Below, in pieces: positions 6,914-14,519 of a DNA stretch of 28,067 nt. Numbering within the stretch: the stretch's first letter is position 1; every line of letters starts with the position of its first letter. The translations under genes were made by a program, and so were the position numbers. This DNA is from an uncultured Collinsella sp. (GTDB taxonomy: Bacteria > Actinomycetota > Coriobacteriia > Coriobacteriales > Coriobacteriaceae): NCBI GenBank assembly GCA_900544385.1, contig UQVD01000014.1, positions 1 through 28,067 on the forward strand. The letters are read 5' to 3'. The notes under the pieces were generated by a model. It did not search any database and was not told the DNA's origin. It saw nothing but the letters and a program-made list of their open reading frames with translations.

Positions 6914-8224
6914 ATGAGCCAGTTCATCAACAACCCCGAGCACACCTTTGGTTTCGATACCCTGCAGCTTCACGTTGGCCAGGAGAGCGCCGATCCCGCA
7001 TCCGACTCCCGCGCCGTGCCTATCTACCAGACCACGAGCTATGTGTTCCGCAACTCCCAGCACGCCGCCGACCGCTTTGGTCTTGCCGACGCCGGTAACA
7101 TCTACGGCCGTCTGACCAACTCCACCCAGGGCGTCTTCGAGGACCGTATCGCCGCACTCGAGGGTGGTGTGGCAGGTCTTGCCGTCGCCTCCGGTGCTGC
7201 TGCCATCACCTATACCCTGCAGGCTCTTGCCCAGGCCGGTGACCACGTGGTGGCTCAGAAGACCATCTACGGTGGCTCCTACAACTTGCTGGAGCATACG
7301 CTCTCCCAGTTTGGCGTCGAGACCACCTTCGTCGATGCCCATAACCTGGAAGAGGTCGAGGGGGCCATCAAGGACAACACCACGGTCATCTATCTCGAGA
7401 CGCTCGGCAACCCCAACTCCGACATCCCCAACATCGACGCCATCTCCGAGATCGCCAAGAAGCACGGTCTGCCGGTTGTCGTCGACAACACCTTCGGCAC
7501 CCCGTATCTGTTCCGTCCGCTGGAGCATGGTGCCAACATCGTCGTTCACTCCGCAACCAAGTTCATCGGCGGCCACGGCACCTCGCTGGGCGGTGTGATC
7601 GTCGACGGCGGTAACTTCGATTGGAAGGCGAGCGGCAAGTATGCGCAGATCGCCGAGCCCAACCCCTCCTACCATGGCGTCTCGTTTGCCGAGGCTGCCG
7701 GTCCCGCCGCCTTCGCAACCTATGTCCGCGCTATCTTGCTGCGTGACGAGGGCGCCTGCATCAGCCCGTTCAACGCCTGGGTCCTGCTCCAGGGCACCGA
7801 GACTCTGTCGCTGCGCGTTGACCGTCATATCGAGAACACCAAGAAGGTCGTTGAGTTCTTGGTTGGTGACAGCCATGTCGCCAAGGTGAACCACCCGAGC
7901 CTGTCTGAGCACCCCGATCACGAGCTCTATCAGAAGTATTTCCCCAACGGCGGTGCCTCGATCTTTACCTTTGAGATTAAGGGTGGCCAGGAGGCGGCTT
8001 GGAAGTTCATCGATCATCTGCAGGTCTTCTCGCTGCTCGCCAACGTGGCCGACGTCAAGTCGCTCGTCGTGCACCCGGCTACCACCACGCACTCCCAGCT
8101 CTCTGCCGAGGAGCTCGCCGAGCAGAACATCACGCCCTCCACGATCCGTCTTTCCATCGGTACCGAGAACGCCGAGGATATCATTTGGGATCTGAAGCAG
8201 GCTTTCGCCGCGCTGGACGAGTAA
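6914..8224 (+). CDS. metY: O-acetylhomoserine sulfhydrylase (PLP enzyme)
   Basis: 436-residue cytoplasmic enzyme of the Cys/Met-metabolism PLP family. It makes homocysteine from O-acetylhomoserine and sulfide in methionine synthesis, and some members also act on O-acetylserine. Seen: PIYQTTSYVF near the N-terminus, YGRLTNSTQGVFEDRIAALE (substrate and PLP phosphate contacts), VVDNTFGTPYLFRPLEHGA, and the PLP lysine in HSATKFIGGHGTSLGG; the C-terminal SIGTENAEDIIWDL carries the carboxylate-binding region. The length of about 430 favours the MetY branch over the 380-400 residue MetB/MetC branch. AAGGAG (6902-6907) precedes the ATG. It is a single-gene transcript closed by the terminator at 8285, with a divergent LysR regulator. 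Confidence 0.92.
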   Translation: MSQFINNPEHTFGFDTLQLHVGQESADPASDSRAVPIYQTTSYVFRNSQHAADRFGLADAGNIYGRLTNSTQGVFEDRIAALEGGVAGLAVASGAAAITYTLQALAQAGDHVVAQKTIYGGSYNLLEHTLSQFGVETTFVDAHNLEEVEGAIKDNTTVIYLETLGNPNSDIPNIDAISEIAKKHGLPVVVDNTFGTPYLFRPLEHGANIVVHSATKFIGGHGTSLGGVIVDGGNFDWKASGKYAQIAEPNPSYHGVSFAEAAGPAAFATYVRAILLRDEGACISPFNAWVLLQGTETLSLRVDRHIENTKKVVEFLVGDSHVAKVNHPSLSEHPDHELYQKYFPNGGASIFTFEIKGGQEAAWKFIDHLQVFSLLANVADVKSLVVHPATTTHSQLSAEELAEQNITPSTIRLSIGTENAEDIIWDLKQAFAALDE

Positions 8225-8536
8225 GGCGACTTGTGCAAGGACCCCTTGCGACTCGATAGGTATAACTGTATAAAATGCCTGCTCAAGGCGCCTGTGCGAA
8301 CAATGGTTGCACAGGCGCCTTTTTTGCATAGAGAGGGCGCAAAAACAGGGTTTTTGACACGCTTTATGCATTCGAGTTGTGGAAAACTCCTGTTGAGAGG
8401 ATGTGAGTTTTACGCAATTGACGTGCGCCTTTTGAGTAAAACCGCAGGTCGCGATTTGCTCGGGGTACTATGCAGCGCGATCGAATCACACGCAGCTCAA
8501 ACGCAGCAAAAACGCACTACGGAGGTTTCCAGCTAC
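8225..8536 (+). other. Intergenic region between metY and the secreted-protein gene
   Basis: 312 bases without a gene. It holds a small hairpin (GCAAGG 8235-8240 with CCTTGC 8244-8249), the metY terminator (8285-8325), a TTGACA-like hexamer at 8354-8359 without a good -10, and a TACTAT at 8466-8471 without a recognisable -35; the last is the best promoter candidate for the downstream gene. GGAGG at 8521-8525 is its ribosome binding site. Confidence 0.6.
8285..8325 (+). terminator. Intrinsic terminator of metY
   Basis: A perfect 13-bp stem (AAGGCGCCTGTGC at 8285-8297 with 8309-8321), an 11-base loop, then six T at 8320-8325. Confidence 0.92.
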
Positions 8537-9310
8537 ATGAGGATCGATTCACGAAAACCGAAAGCCGCCGCCCTTTCCGCCGCTCTGACCGTGGCACTTT
8601 TGGCGGGCGCCGGTGCAACTGATGCCCACGCGGCAACACTATCCGATACGGTTGGATCTACGCCGTCCGAGACGACGCTGGTACAGCCCGTTGACTATCG
8701 CGGCGATGGTTATGGTTCCATGCAGGAGTGGAACGCCTCGATGGAGGCCAAGCGCGATTCCCTGGAGATGCGCGCTCAGATCATCATGAATATGTATGGC
8801 GACTATGCCACCGATGACGAGCGCGCTGTGCTGCAGGGTTGCATCGACGGTGCGGGTAGCCTGTTGACGATGGGGAAGGTCGACGCCAAGTCGACCGAGC
8901 TCGATGAGCTGCGCACTGCGCTTGAGGATGCCAAGTGCGAAGCGCTCGAGGCTGCCGCCGAGGCGGAGGCTGCCGAGGTCGCCCAGGCTTCGTACTACAA
9001 CGCCGGTTACACTCCGTCCTACGCTTCTGCCGCGTCCTACGCGAACGGATCGGGCCTGACGCGCTCTGCGGGTGTCAATAACTACAACGGGCGCCGCGAG
9101 ACCTATTACAGCAGCAATGTGCTTTATCACTATCGCACGGGCGAATGGACTCAGGATTCTGAGGGCTTCTGGCGCGATTCCGACGGCTATTACGTTGTTG
9201 CTGCGGGCGATATGGCCCAGGGCTCGACCTTTACGGGCTCCAAGGGTGATTGCAAGGTCTATGACTCCGGCTGCGCTGCCGGAACCACTGACTACTACAC
9301 CGGTTGGTAA
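8537..9310 (+). CDS. Secreted protein with C-terminal 3D/barrel-like domain
   Basis: 257 residues. Residues 1-32 are a classic Sec signal peptide (basic start, hydrophobic ALTVALLAGAGA, then DAHA before ATLSD). Residues about 55-150 are charged and helix-prone, ending in an Ala/Glu-rich stretch that could form a coiled coil. The last 80 residues (GVNNYNGRRETYYSS onward, with DSDGYYVVAAGDM, KVYDSGC and final DYYTGW) resemble the short C-terminal domain found on secreted cell-wall proteins of Firmicutes and Coriobacteria, probably a double-psi-barrel/3D-like fold; that comparison is from memory. The ATG at 8537 fits both the GGAGG at 8521 and the signal peptide. Likely extracellular or wall-associated; activity unknown. 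Confidence 0.75.
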   Translation: MRIDSRKPKAAALSAALTVALLAGAGATDAHAATLSDTVGSTPSETTLVQPVDYRGDGYGSMQEWNASMEAKRDSLEMRAQIIMNMYGDYATDDERAVLQGCIDGAGSLLTMGKVDAKSTELDELRTALEDAKCEALEAAAEAEAAEVAQASYYNAGYTPSYASAASYANGSGLTRSAGVNNYNGRRETYYSSNVLYHYRTGEWTQDSEGFWRDSDGYYVVAAGDMAQGSTFTGSKGDCKVYDSGCAAGTTDYYTGW

Positions 9311-9335
9311 TTTTTCTGCATCACGGATATTTGGC

Positions 9336-9383
9336 GGACGGGCGTCTTTACCGAGCTTTAGGGCAACGTAAGGACGTCCGTTC
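9336..9383 (+). terminator. Stem-loop after the secreted-protein gene
   Basis: 16 bases (9336-9351) pair with 9368-9383 when three G-U pairs are allowed, with a 16-base loop. There is no T-run after it, so it may be a weak terminator or an mRNA 3'-end stabiliser. Confidence 0.5.
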
Positions 9384-9496
9384 TATGTATGCGTTTGAGT
9401 TAACAGAGCCCTTACCGTGGCGGTACGCTGGGCGTATGGATGCGGGGCACACTGGTTCTTGAGAAATAAGGTCTTTCTCTTGGAGGAAGTGGTCTT

Positions 9497-9703
9497 GTGA
9501 ATGCTCGAGATATTGCCGTTGCCGCCGTCGCGTTGATGCTTGGCTGTCTTGGTCCCACGGCCGCGCTCGTCGCGGGCATGCTGGGGATATGCGGGGCTGC
9601 TCCTATCGTGGCCGGCGCGCTGATCGCGGCCACGCTGCTGGGAAGCGCAGGCGTGGTTCTTTGCCGCGACGATGAGGACGAGGTGCCGGGGTCGCAACGC
9701 TAA
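9497..9703 (+). CDS. Small hydrophobic membrane protein of unknown function
   Basis: 68 residues starting at GTG 9497, with a strong GGAGGAA (9482-9488) 8 bases upstream. Two hydrophobic segments (IAVAAVALMLGCLGPTAALV, then IVAGALIAATLLGSAGVVL) separated by a Gly-rich turn suggest a two-helix membrane hairpin, followed by an acidic tail CRDDEDEVPGSQR. No family recognised. The ribosome binding site and the terminator right after it argue that it is a real gene. Confidence 0.6.
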   Translation: MNARDIAVAAVALMLGCLGPTAALVAGMLGICGAAPIVAGALIAATLLGSAGVVLCRDDEDEVPGSQR

Positions 9704-9744
9704 CTGTTGTGAGATCGGCCGCCGGTCATAGACGAAGATGAAGG

Positions 9745-9779
9745 CCGCCGCAGGGGAAAGGTTCCCTTGCGGCGGTTTT
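9745..9779 (+). terminator. Intrinsic terminator of the small membrane protein gene
   Basis: CCGCCGCAGGG from 9745 pairs with CCCTTGCGGCGG ending at 9775 (one bulge), followed by TTTT. It also separates this gene from the convergent reductase gene. Confidence 0.8.
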
Positions 9780-9812
9780 GCTGTTAAGGCTGTTGAATGC
9801 GGCGCGTTGGCG

Positions 9813-10727
9813 CTACCAGCTTTTCTCGATATCGCGGATGCGCCGATAGAGCCACTCGTTTTGCGGTGCCTGGATATCGTGTTTGGCTGCGAGGCGGCAG
9901 ATGGTGCCCGCGAACTCATCAACCTCGGTTTTGCGCCTTGCGATGCGGTCTTGAGCCATCGAGGGCATACCGGCGGGGTCGATTCCCTCGATGAGGTGCA
10001 CCATTTGCGTCAGGTCTGCCTCGGTCAGTTCAACGCCCTCGGCGTTGGCGACCGCAAGCGTTTCGCGCATGGCGGAAACAAAGCAGCGACGCTGCTCGGA
10101 GCCCGGCTCCGTGGCGCTTCCGTAGGTCCCGCCGTAGGCCATGCAGGTCTGGTTGATGCCGTCGTTGAGCATGAGTTTGGCCCACATGCGGTGGGCGATG
10201 TCGTCCTCGACGGTATGGGCGATGCCGCAGCGCGTATAGAGCTCGTCGATCGCGGTGATGGTTGCGGGGTTCGTGCCGGCCGCCGCGCCAAAGCGGATTT
10301 CGCCCGCATTGGTAAAGGTGAGCGCGCCGTTGAGAAACACGGCGTCCATGCCCTGGCAGATACCAAGAACGGTATGCTCCCAGCCAAAGCGTTCGGCAAT
10401 CTTTTGCTCGCTCGTAATGCCGTTGCACAGCGAGGCGATGAGCGTGTTGGGTCCCACGACGCGCTCCATAGTCTTGAGTGCTTGGTCGAGACCGGTGGTC
10501 TTGACTGTCAGGATGACCAGATCGGCGGGCGTCGCCTCGCTGGCACGGACGGACGTGAGATCGCAGGGCTTGCCGTTGACGGTGAGCGCGTCGTTCGCAT
10601 GACGCTCAAAACGGGCATCATCCATGACGTATTCGACGGCGTCGTTGCCGAGCGCCCGGGCGATCATGCTGCCGTAGAGCAGGCCGACGCCGCCCTTGCC
10701 GATAAAGGCGACCTTGTTGATCTGCAT
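9813..10727 (-). CDS. panE: 2-dehydropantoate 2-reductase family protein (PanE/ApbA-like)
   Basis: 304-residue NADPH-dependent reductase; the family converts ketopantoate to pantoate for coenzyme A synthesis. N-terminal Rossmann loop VAFIGKGGVGLLYG (the usual GAGAVG appears as GKGGVG), then VILTVKTTGLDQAL with the family's conserved K-T, SLCNGITSEQKI with catalytic-type Asn, and in the helical half MWAKLMLNDGINQTCM plus PSMAQDRIARRKTEVDEFAG, matching the S-M-x-x-D substrate region. The ATG at 10727 is preferred to 10736 because GGGGAG (10737-10742) abuts the latter. Paralogues of this family with other substrates exist, so pantothenate synthesis is likely but not certain. A mini-ORF and terminator precede it. 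Confidence 0.85.
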   Translation of the reverse strand: MQINKVAFIGKGGVGLLYGSMIARALGNDAVEYVMDDARFERHANDALTVNGKPCDLTSVRASEATPADLVILTVKTTGLDQALKTMERVVGPNTLIASLCNGITSEQKIAERFGWEHTVLGICQGMDAVFLNGALTFTNAGEIRFGAAAGTNPATITAIDELYTRCGIAHTVEDDIAHRMWAKLMLNDGINQTCMAYGGTYGSATEPGSEQRRCFVSAMRETLAVANAEGVELTEADLTQMVHLIEGIDPAGMPSMAQDRIARRKTEVDEFAGTICRLAAKHDIQAPQNEWLYRRIRDIEKSW

Positions 10728-10749
10728 GTGAATCATCTCCCCATGTAAA

Positions 10750-10772
10750 AGGCGCCCGCGTAAGGGGCGCCT
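10750..10772 (-). terminator. Intrinsic terminator inside the panE leader
   Basis: AGGCGCCC/GGGCGCCT 8-bp perfect stem with a 7-base loop. Read on the minus strand it is followed by TTTT (10746-10749), only a few bases before the panE ribosome binding site. It either ends the upstream mini-ORF transcript or attenuates panE. Confidence 0.7.
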
Positions 10773-10834
10773 GATGGATTGTATGCTGCCAGGGTGATTG
10801 GTGGGTGCGCGGGGCGGCTGTTATAAAAAAGAAA

Positions 10835-10891
10835 CTATTGCGCTGTGCGCTTATGCCGCGGGGCAGACCGCAAAGACATGCGCGTGGTCAT
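10835..10891 (-). CDS. Putative 18-residue leader peptide upstream of panE
   Basis: Minus-strand ORF MTTRMSLRSAPRHKRTAQ with AAAGGAG 6 bases before its ATG. It has four Arg, one Lys, two Met and no acidic residue. The ribosome binding site lies in the loop of the 10892-10912 hairpin (GCCCGA/TCGGGC). The terminator at 10750 follows the stop by about 60 bases. It could be an attenuation peptide or a small gene of its own; nothing confirms translation. Confidence 0.4.
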   Translation of the reverse strand: MTTRMSLRSAPRHKRTAQ

Positions 10892-11053
10892 GCCCGACTC
10901 CTTTCATCGGGCTTTTTGCTGATGTTAAAGCGGTGCCGTGACGGCTCGATTTCTGCTGCGTTACGATACGTTCTCAATTGCGATTCCGATGTGTTTCGAT
11001 GACGTGACGGGTTTGTTTCGCCTTGTCAGGGCTTCGATGGGAGGGGAGGGGCC

Positions 11054-12241
11054 GTGCAATACCGCGTTGACCCTAAAAGTGGTAACCGAATATCCGCTCT
11101 GGGTCTGGGCTGCATGAGGTTTCCCGGTGCGCCGGGACGTCCGGATGCGAAGACAGCCGATGCCATCATTTCCCGTGCGGTGGAGCAGGGGATTAACTAC
11201 CTGGACACGGCCTATCTCTATCCCGGCAACGAGGCGTGCGTGGGTGCGTCGCTTGAGCGCCTGGGCTTGCGCGACCAGGTTTTGCTCGCAACCAAGCTGC
11301 CGCATGCTTCGTGTAAATGCGCGGAGGATTTCGACCGGTTCTTCGACGAGCAACTGCGCCGCCTACGGACTGACCATATCGAATATTACCTCATGCACAA
11401 CATTACCTCGCCCGCCCAGTGGGAACGTGTGGTGGCGTTGGGCATCGAGGACTGGATCGCGTGTCAAAAGGCGGCGGGGCGTATTCGCCAGATTGGTTTT
11501 TCGTACCACGGCAGCGCAGCGGACTTCCTGACGATGCTCGATGCATATGAGTGGGACTTTTGCCAGATCCAGTACAATTACGCTGGAGAGCGATATCAGG
11601 CGGGAACAGCGGGGCTCATGGCCGCCGCCGAGCGAGGCCTCGCGGTGTTTGTGATGGAGCCGCTGCTGGGCGGGCGTTTAGCGGGCAAGCTGCCGCCACG
11701 GGCCCGCGCTGTGCTCGATAGTGCCCGTGACCCGCATTTGCGCACTCCTGCCGCCTGGGGTCTTTCGTGGGTGTGGAATCATCCCCAGGTGACCATGTTG
11801 CTTTCTGGTATGACCGATACCGCGCAGGTGGATGAGAATTCGTCTCTGGCAGACCTCGCGTTGCCGAATTCGATGACTGCCAACCAGCTCGACACGATCG
11901 CGCACGTGCTGGATGAGTTTGAAAAATCGAATCGCGTGCCCTGCACGGGATGCGGCTACTGCATGCCATGTCCCAAGGGTATCAACATTCCCGGCTGCTT
12001 TGCCGCCTACAACGCGAGCTATGCGCACAGCTGGTTTACGGGGCTGTCGCAATACTTTACGGCGAGTGCGGTGCGCACAAGCGAGGCCAAGCTGGTGAGC
12101 AATTGCGTCAAGTGCGGTAAATGCGCACGTCACTGCCCGCAGCACATCGATATTCCCGAGCGTTTGGACGACGTACGCCGCCGTTTTCAGCCTGGTCCCG
12201 TGACGGCGGTGCTTAAGGCCTTCGGCAAAACGCGCTCCTGA
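11054..12241 (+). CDS. Aldo/keto reductase with C-terminal ferredoxin-type Fe-S domain
   Basis: 395-residue cytoplasmic oxidoreductase. The first 270 residues are an aldo/keto reductase barrel: ISALGLGCMRFPG, the catalytic-type DTAYLYPGNE (Asp, Tyr), LATKLPH (Lys) and YYLMHN (His). The last 100 residues carry two cysteine clusters, CTGCGYCMPCPKGINIP and CVKCGKCARHCPQHIDIP, typical of 4Fe-4S proteins, so it likely couples Fe-S electron transfer to carbonyl reduction in an anaerobe. GTG start at 11054, preceded by a GGGAGGGG purine run. Its TGA stop (12239-12241) lies within the first copy of the hairpin repeat. Confidence 0.9.
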   Translation: MQYRVDPKSGNRISALGLGCMRFPGAPGRPDAKTADAIISRAVEQGINYLDTAYLYPGNEACVGASLERLGLRDQVLLATKLPHASCKCAEDFDRFFDEQLRRLRTDHIEYYLMHNITSPAQWERVVALGIEDWIACQKAAGRIRQIGFSYHGSAADFLTMLDAYEWDFCQIQYNYAGERYQAGTAGLMAAAERGLAVFVMEPLLGGRLAGKLPPRARAVLDSARDPHLRTPAAWGLSWVWNHPQVTMLLSGMTDTAQVDENSSLADLALPNSMTANQLDTIAHVLDEFEKSNRVPCTGCGYCMPCPKGINIPGCFAAYNASYAHSWFTGLSQYFTASAVRTSEAKLVSNCVKCGKCARHCPQHIDIPERLDDVRRRFQPGPVTAVLKAFGKTRS

Positions 12242-12328
12242 TGCCCCTTTTATAACTTGCGGTGGAATAGTTCCTGTTTGCGGCAGAATAGGGACCAAAC
12301 AGGAACTATTCCACCGCAACTGAAGGGG
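12237..12328 (+). repeat. Covarying hairpin repeat, copy 1
   Basis: A perfect 24-bp stem (12257-12280 with 12296-12319) around a 15-base loop, plus an outer CCCCTT/AAGGGG pairing (12244-12249, 12323-12328). The first 33 bases (12237-12269) are identical to 13403-13435 in copy 2. It supplies the stop codon of the upstream reductase and ends just before the ribosome binding site of the next gene. No T-run follows the stem. Confidence 0.9.
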
Positions 12329-12334
12329 GCTGTC

Positions 12335-13354
12335 GTGGGCCATCGAGATTCATGTGATGATTTGCGCGAGGTTCGTTGGGGCGTTTTGGGCGCCGGGCAC
12401 ATTTCGCATCGATTTGCATCGTCGCTCAAGGAGGTGAACGGGGCACGGCTGGTGGCTGCGGCCGGCCGCACTCCTGCACATGTCGAGGGATTTTGCCGAG
12501 CGTTTTCGATCGATGCTGCGCATGGCCATGCCTCGGTCGACAATAACGGCGACGCGGCTTATGGCGCGCTGATTGCCGACCCCGATGTCGACGCAATCTA
12601 CTTGGCTCTTCCGCATGGCATGCATACGCGTTGGGCCTGTCGCGCGCTGCGCGCCGGAAAGGCCGTGCTGTGCGAAAAGCCGGCCGTTTTGAGTGAGGAA
12701 GAGGCTCTCTCGATTGCCTCCACCTCTCGTGAGCGCGGCGTGCTGTTTATGGAGGCGATGAAGAATCGGTTTTGCCCGATGCGCACTCGCGTGAAGGACT
12801 TGCTTGCGTCGGGTGAGCTTGGCCGTATTGTCTCGATTGAAAGCGTGCAAAAGCTCGATTACGGCGAGCCTCCTTCGGGCTATCTGCTTGATTCGTTGCA
12901 GGGCGGCTGTCTATATGACATGGGCTGCTATGCGGTCGGTTGGTTTGAGGATTTGCTCGCGGGCGCGTGCGAGGTTTCATCCCGTGAAGTTCGCTGGCGT
13001 GACGTATCGGGCGGCCGCGTCGATTGGGCCGACGAGATCCGTATGAGCGTCGGCGGTATACCCATTCATATGGTGTGCGACGGCAAAGCAACATATGAAA
13101 GCCGCTTAACGATTGCCTGTGAGCGGGGCTCGTTGGAAATCGAGCGTCTCCATCGCCCCGAGCTCGCCCATGTGAAGTACTCCGACGGGCGAACGCTCGA
13201 AATAAATGCCCCGTTTGAGGTCGATGATTTCTACGGCGAAATCCAGCATGCGACGCAGCTCATTCAGGCGGGGAAACTCGAAAGCCCCATCATGTCCCTA
13301 GCCGCCACACGGCGCTGTGCGCACATCATCGATGCGATTCGTTTGAAACTTTAG
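12335..13354 (+). CDS. Gfo/Idh/MocA-family oxidoreductase (second paralogue)
   Basis: 339-residue NAD(P)-dependent dehydrogenase-like protein. Rossmann loop WGVLGAGHISHRFA, AIYLALPHGMHTRWA, and hallmark VLCEKPAVL with the catalytic-type Lys; then MEAMKNRFCPM and LYDMGCYAVGWFEDL in the C-terminal domain. It is divergent from the paralogue at 3973-5079, so not a recent duplicate. Substrate unknown. Start is taken as GTG 12335 (GGGGG at 12325-12329, 5 bases before); an in-frame ATG at 12257 would place the start inside the hairpin repeat stem. Confidence 0.88.
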   Translation: MGHRDSCDDLREVRWGVLGAGHISHRFASSLKEVNGARLVAAAGRTPAHVEGFCRAFSIDAAHGHASVDNNGDAAYGALIADPDVDAIYLALPHGMHTRWACRALRAGKAVLCEKPAVLSEEEALSIASTSRERGVLFMEAMKNRFCPMRTRVKDLLASGELGRIVSIESVQKLDYGEPPSGYLLDSLQGGCLYDMGCYAVGWFEDLLAGACEVSSREVRWRDVSGGRVDWADEIRMSVGGIPIHMVCDGKATYESRLTIACERGSLEIERLHRPELAHVKYSDGRTLEINAPFEVDDFYGEIQHATQLIQAGKLESPIMSLAATRRCAHIIDAIRLKL

Positions 13355-13402
13355 GGCGTGGGGGCATGGCACCAGCGCTTGGAATGCCTGGAGGCCTTTG
13401 TC

Positions 13403-13490
13403 CCTGATGCCCCTTTTATAACTTGCGGTGGAATACGGTCTGTTTGCGCCAAATAAGGCACCAATAGACCGTATTTCACCGCAACTGATG
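13403..13490 (+). repeat. Covarying hairpin repeat, copy 2
   Basis: Stem 13423-13446 with 13462-13484, 15-base loop. Compared with copy 1, the central GTTCC/GGAAC becomes CGGTC/GACCG (13436-13440 with 13467-13471), so pairing is kept while sequence changes; most other arm differences are G-U pairs. It is followed at once by the endonuclease IV ribosome binding site and start. Confidence 0.88.
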
Positions 13491-13505
13491 AGTAGGGAGC
13501 TGGAG

Positions 13506-14372
13506 ATGCTGACGATCGGGTGTCATCTTTCGACGACGAAGGGCTATCGGGCGATGGGGGAGACGGCGCTGTCCATTGGCGCCAATACCTTTGCATTCTT
13601 TACGCGCAACCCGCGCGGCGGCAAGGCGAAAGACCTTGACATGGATGATGTGGCGGCCCTGCGCGAGCTTATGGAGCAAAACGACTTTGGCCCGCTCGTG
13701 GCTCATGCCCCGTATACCTATAACCCCTGCTCCGCTAAGGAGCGAGCGCGCGAGTTTGCCCTGGAGGCCATGGCCGAGGATCTGCAGCGCATGGAAGCAC
13801 TGCCCGGCAACTACTACAATTTTCATCCCGGTGCGCATGTAGGACAGGGGGCAGACGTCGGCATTCAGATGATTGTTGATGCGCTGTGCCAGGTGATGTT
13901 CGAGGGACAGCAGACGACGGTATTGCTCGAGACCATGGCCGGCAAGGGCACCGAGGTGGGCCGTAGCTTTGAAGAACTGGCGTGCATTATCGAGGGCGTT
14001 GCCGCCAAGTGCCCAGAGCTGTCCGATAAGCTGGGCGTTTGTTTGGACACCTGCCATGTGAGCGATGCCGGCTACGACATCATCCATGATCTGGACGGCG
14101 TGCTCGACGAGTTCGACCGCGTGGTGGGTATCGATCGCTTGCATGCCGTACACATCAACGATTCGAAGAACCCCTGCGGCGCCCATAAAGATCGTCACGA
14201 GTGCATCGGCAAGGGATACCTTGGCAGCGAGGAATTTGGTGGCGGTATGCAGGTTATGCAGAATATTGTATCGAATGGCCGCTTGCGCGCATTGCCATTC
14301 ATTTTGGAGACACCGAACGAACTTGCAGGTTATGCGGCTGAAATCAAACTGTTAAGGTCATTGCAGCAGTAA
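13506..14372 (+). CDS. nfo: Endonuclease IV (AP endonuclease)
   Basis: 288-residue base-excision-repair enzyme that cuts the backbone 5' of abasic sites using three zinc ions. The metal ligands are all present: HAPYTYN, NFHPGAHVG, LLETMAGKG (Glu), CLDTCHVSDAG (Asp, His), HINDSKNPCGAHKDRH (Asp, His) and final ILETP (Glu). Normal family length. The ATG at 13506 is used because GGGAG (13495-13499) is 6 bases upstream; an in-frame ATG at 13428 falls inside the hairpin repeat. It lies 150 bp after the oxidoreductase gene with repeat copy 2 in between. Confidence 0.95.
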   Translation: MLTIGCHLSTTKGYRAMGETALSIGANTFAFFTRNPRGGKAKDLDMDDVAALRELMEQNDFGPLVAHAPYTYNPCSAKERAREFALEAMAEDLQRMEALPGNYYNFHPGAHVGQGADVGIQMIVDALCQVMFEGQQTTVLLETMAGKGTEVGRSFEELACIIEGVAAKCPELSDKLGVCLDTCHVSDAGYDIIHDLDGVLDEFDRVVGIDRLHAVHINDSKNPCGAHKDRHECIGKGYLGSEEFGGGMQVMQNIVSNGRLRALPFILETPNELAGYAAEIKLLRSLQQ

Positions 14373-14378
14373 TGGCTG

Positions 14379-14410
14379 CCATAAAGTGGGACGCTCCATT
14401 CACGTTATGG
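14379..14410 (+). terminator. Probable terminator of nfo
   Basis: CCATAAAGTG (14379-14388) pairs with CACGTTATGG (14401-14410) with one mismatch, followed by the T-rich GTTTGTTTC. Confidence 0.55.
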
Positions 14411-14433
14411 GTTTGTTTCAATCAGTTTTCTAA

Positions 14434-14462
14434 TTGCAGATTCTTCCAAGCGGGTGCATAAT
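14434..14462 (+). promoter_or_regulatory. Promoter of the amino-acid ABC operon
   Basis: TTGCAG (14434-14439), 17-bp spacer, CATAAT (14457-14462). It gives a leader of about 50 bases before the lipoprotein gene. Confidence 0.7.
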
Positions 14463-14519
14463 AACCCTCAGTTTTTGCAGACCTCTGAATCACGTGGGGT
14501 CATTGGAAGGAGACTGATT

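Larger units (their letters stand above)
10728..11053 (-). other. Intergenic region between panE-like and aldo/keto reductase genes
   Basis: 326 bases between divergent genes. For the minus strand it contains a hairpin with AAAGGAG in its loop (10892-10912), an 18-codon ORF (10835-10891) and an intrinsic terminator (10750-10772), apparently the leader of the panE-like gene. On the plus strand the 10892-10917 hairpin is followed by five T and could terminate an antisense transcript. No convincing promoter seen in either direction. Confidence 0.6.

Noticed and set aside
10892..10917. Plus-strand intrinsic terminator of a small RNA
   Set aside because: The hairpin and T-run are real, but no plus-strand promoter or gene precedes it, so I kept it as part of the minus-strand leader.
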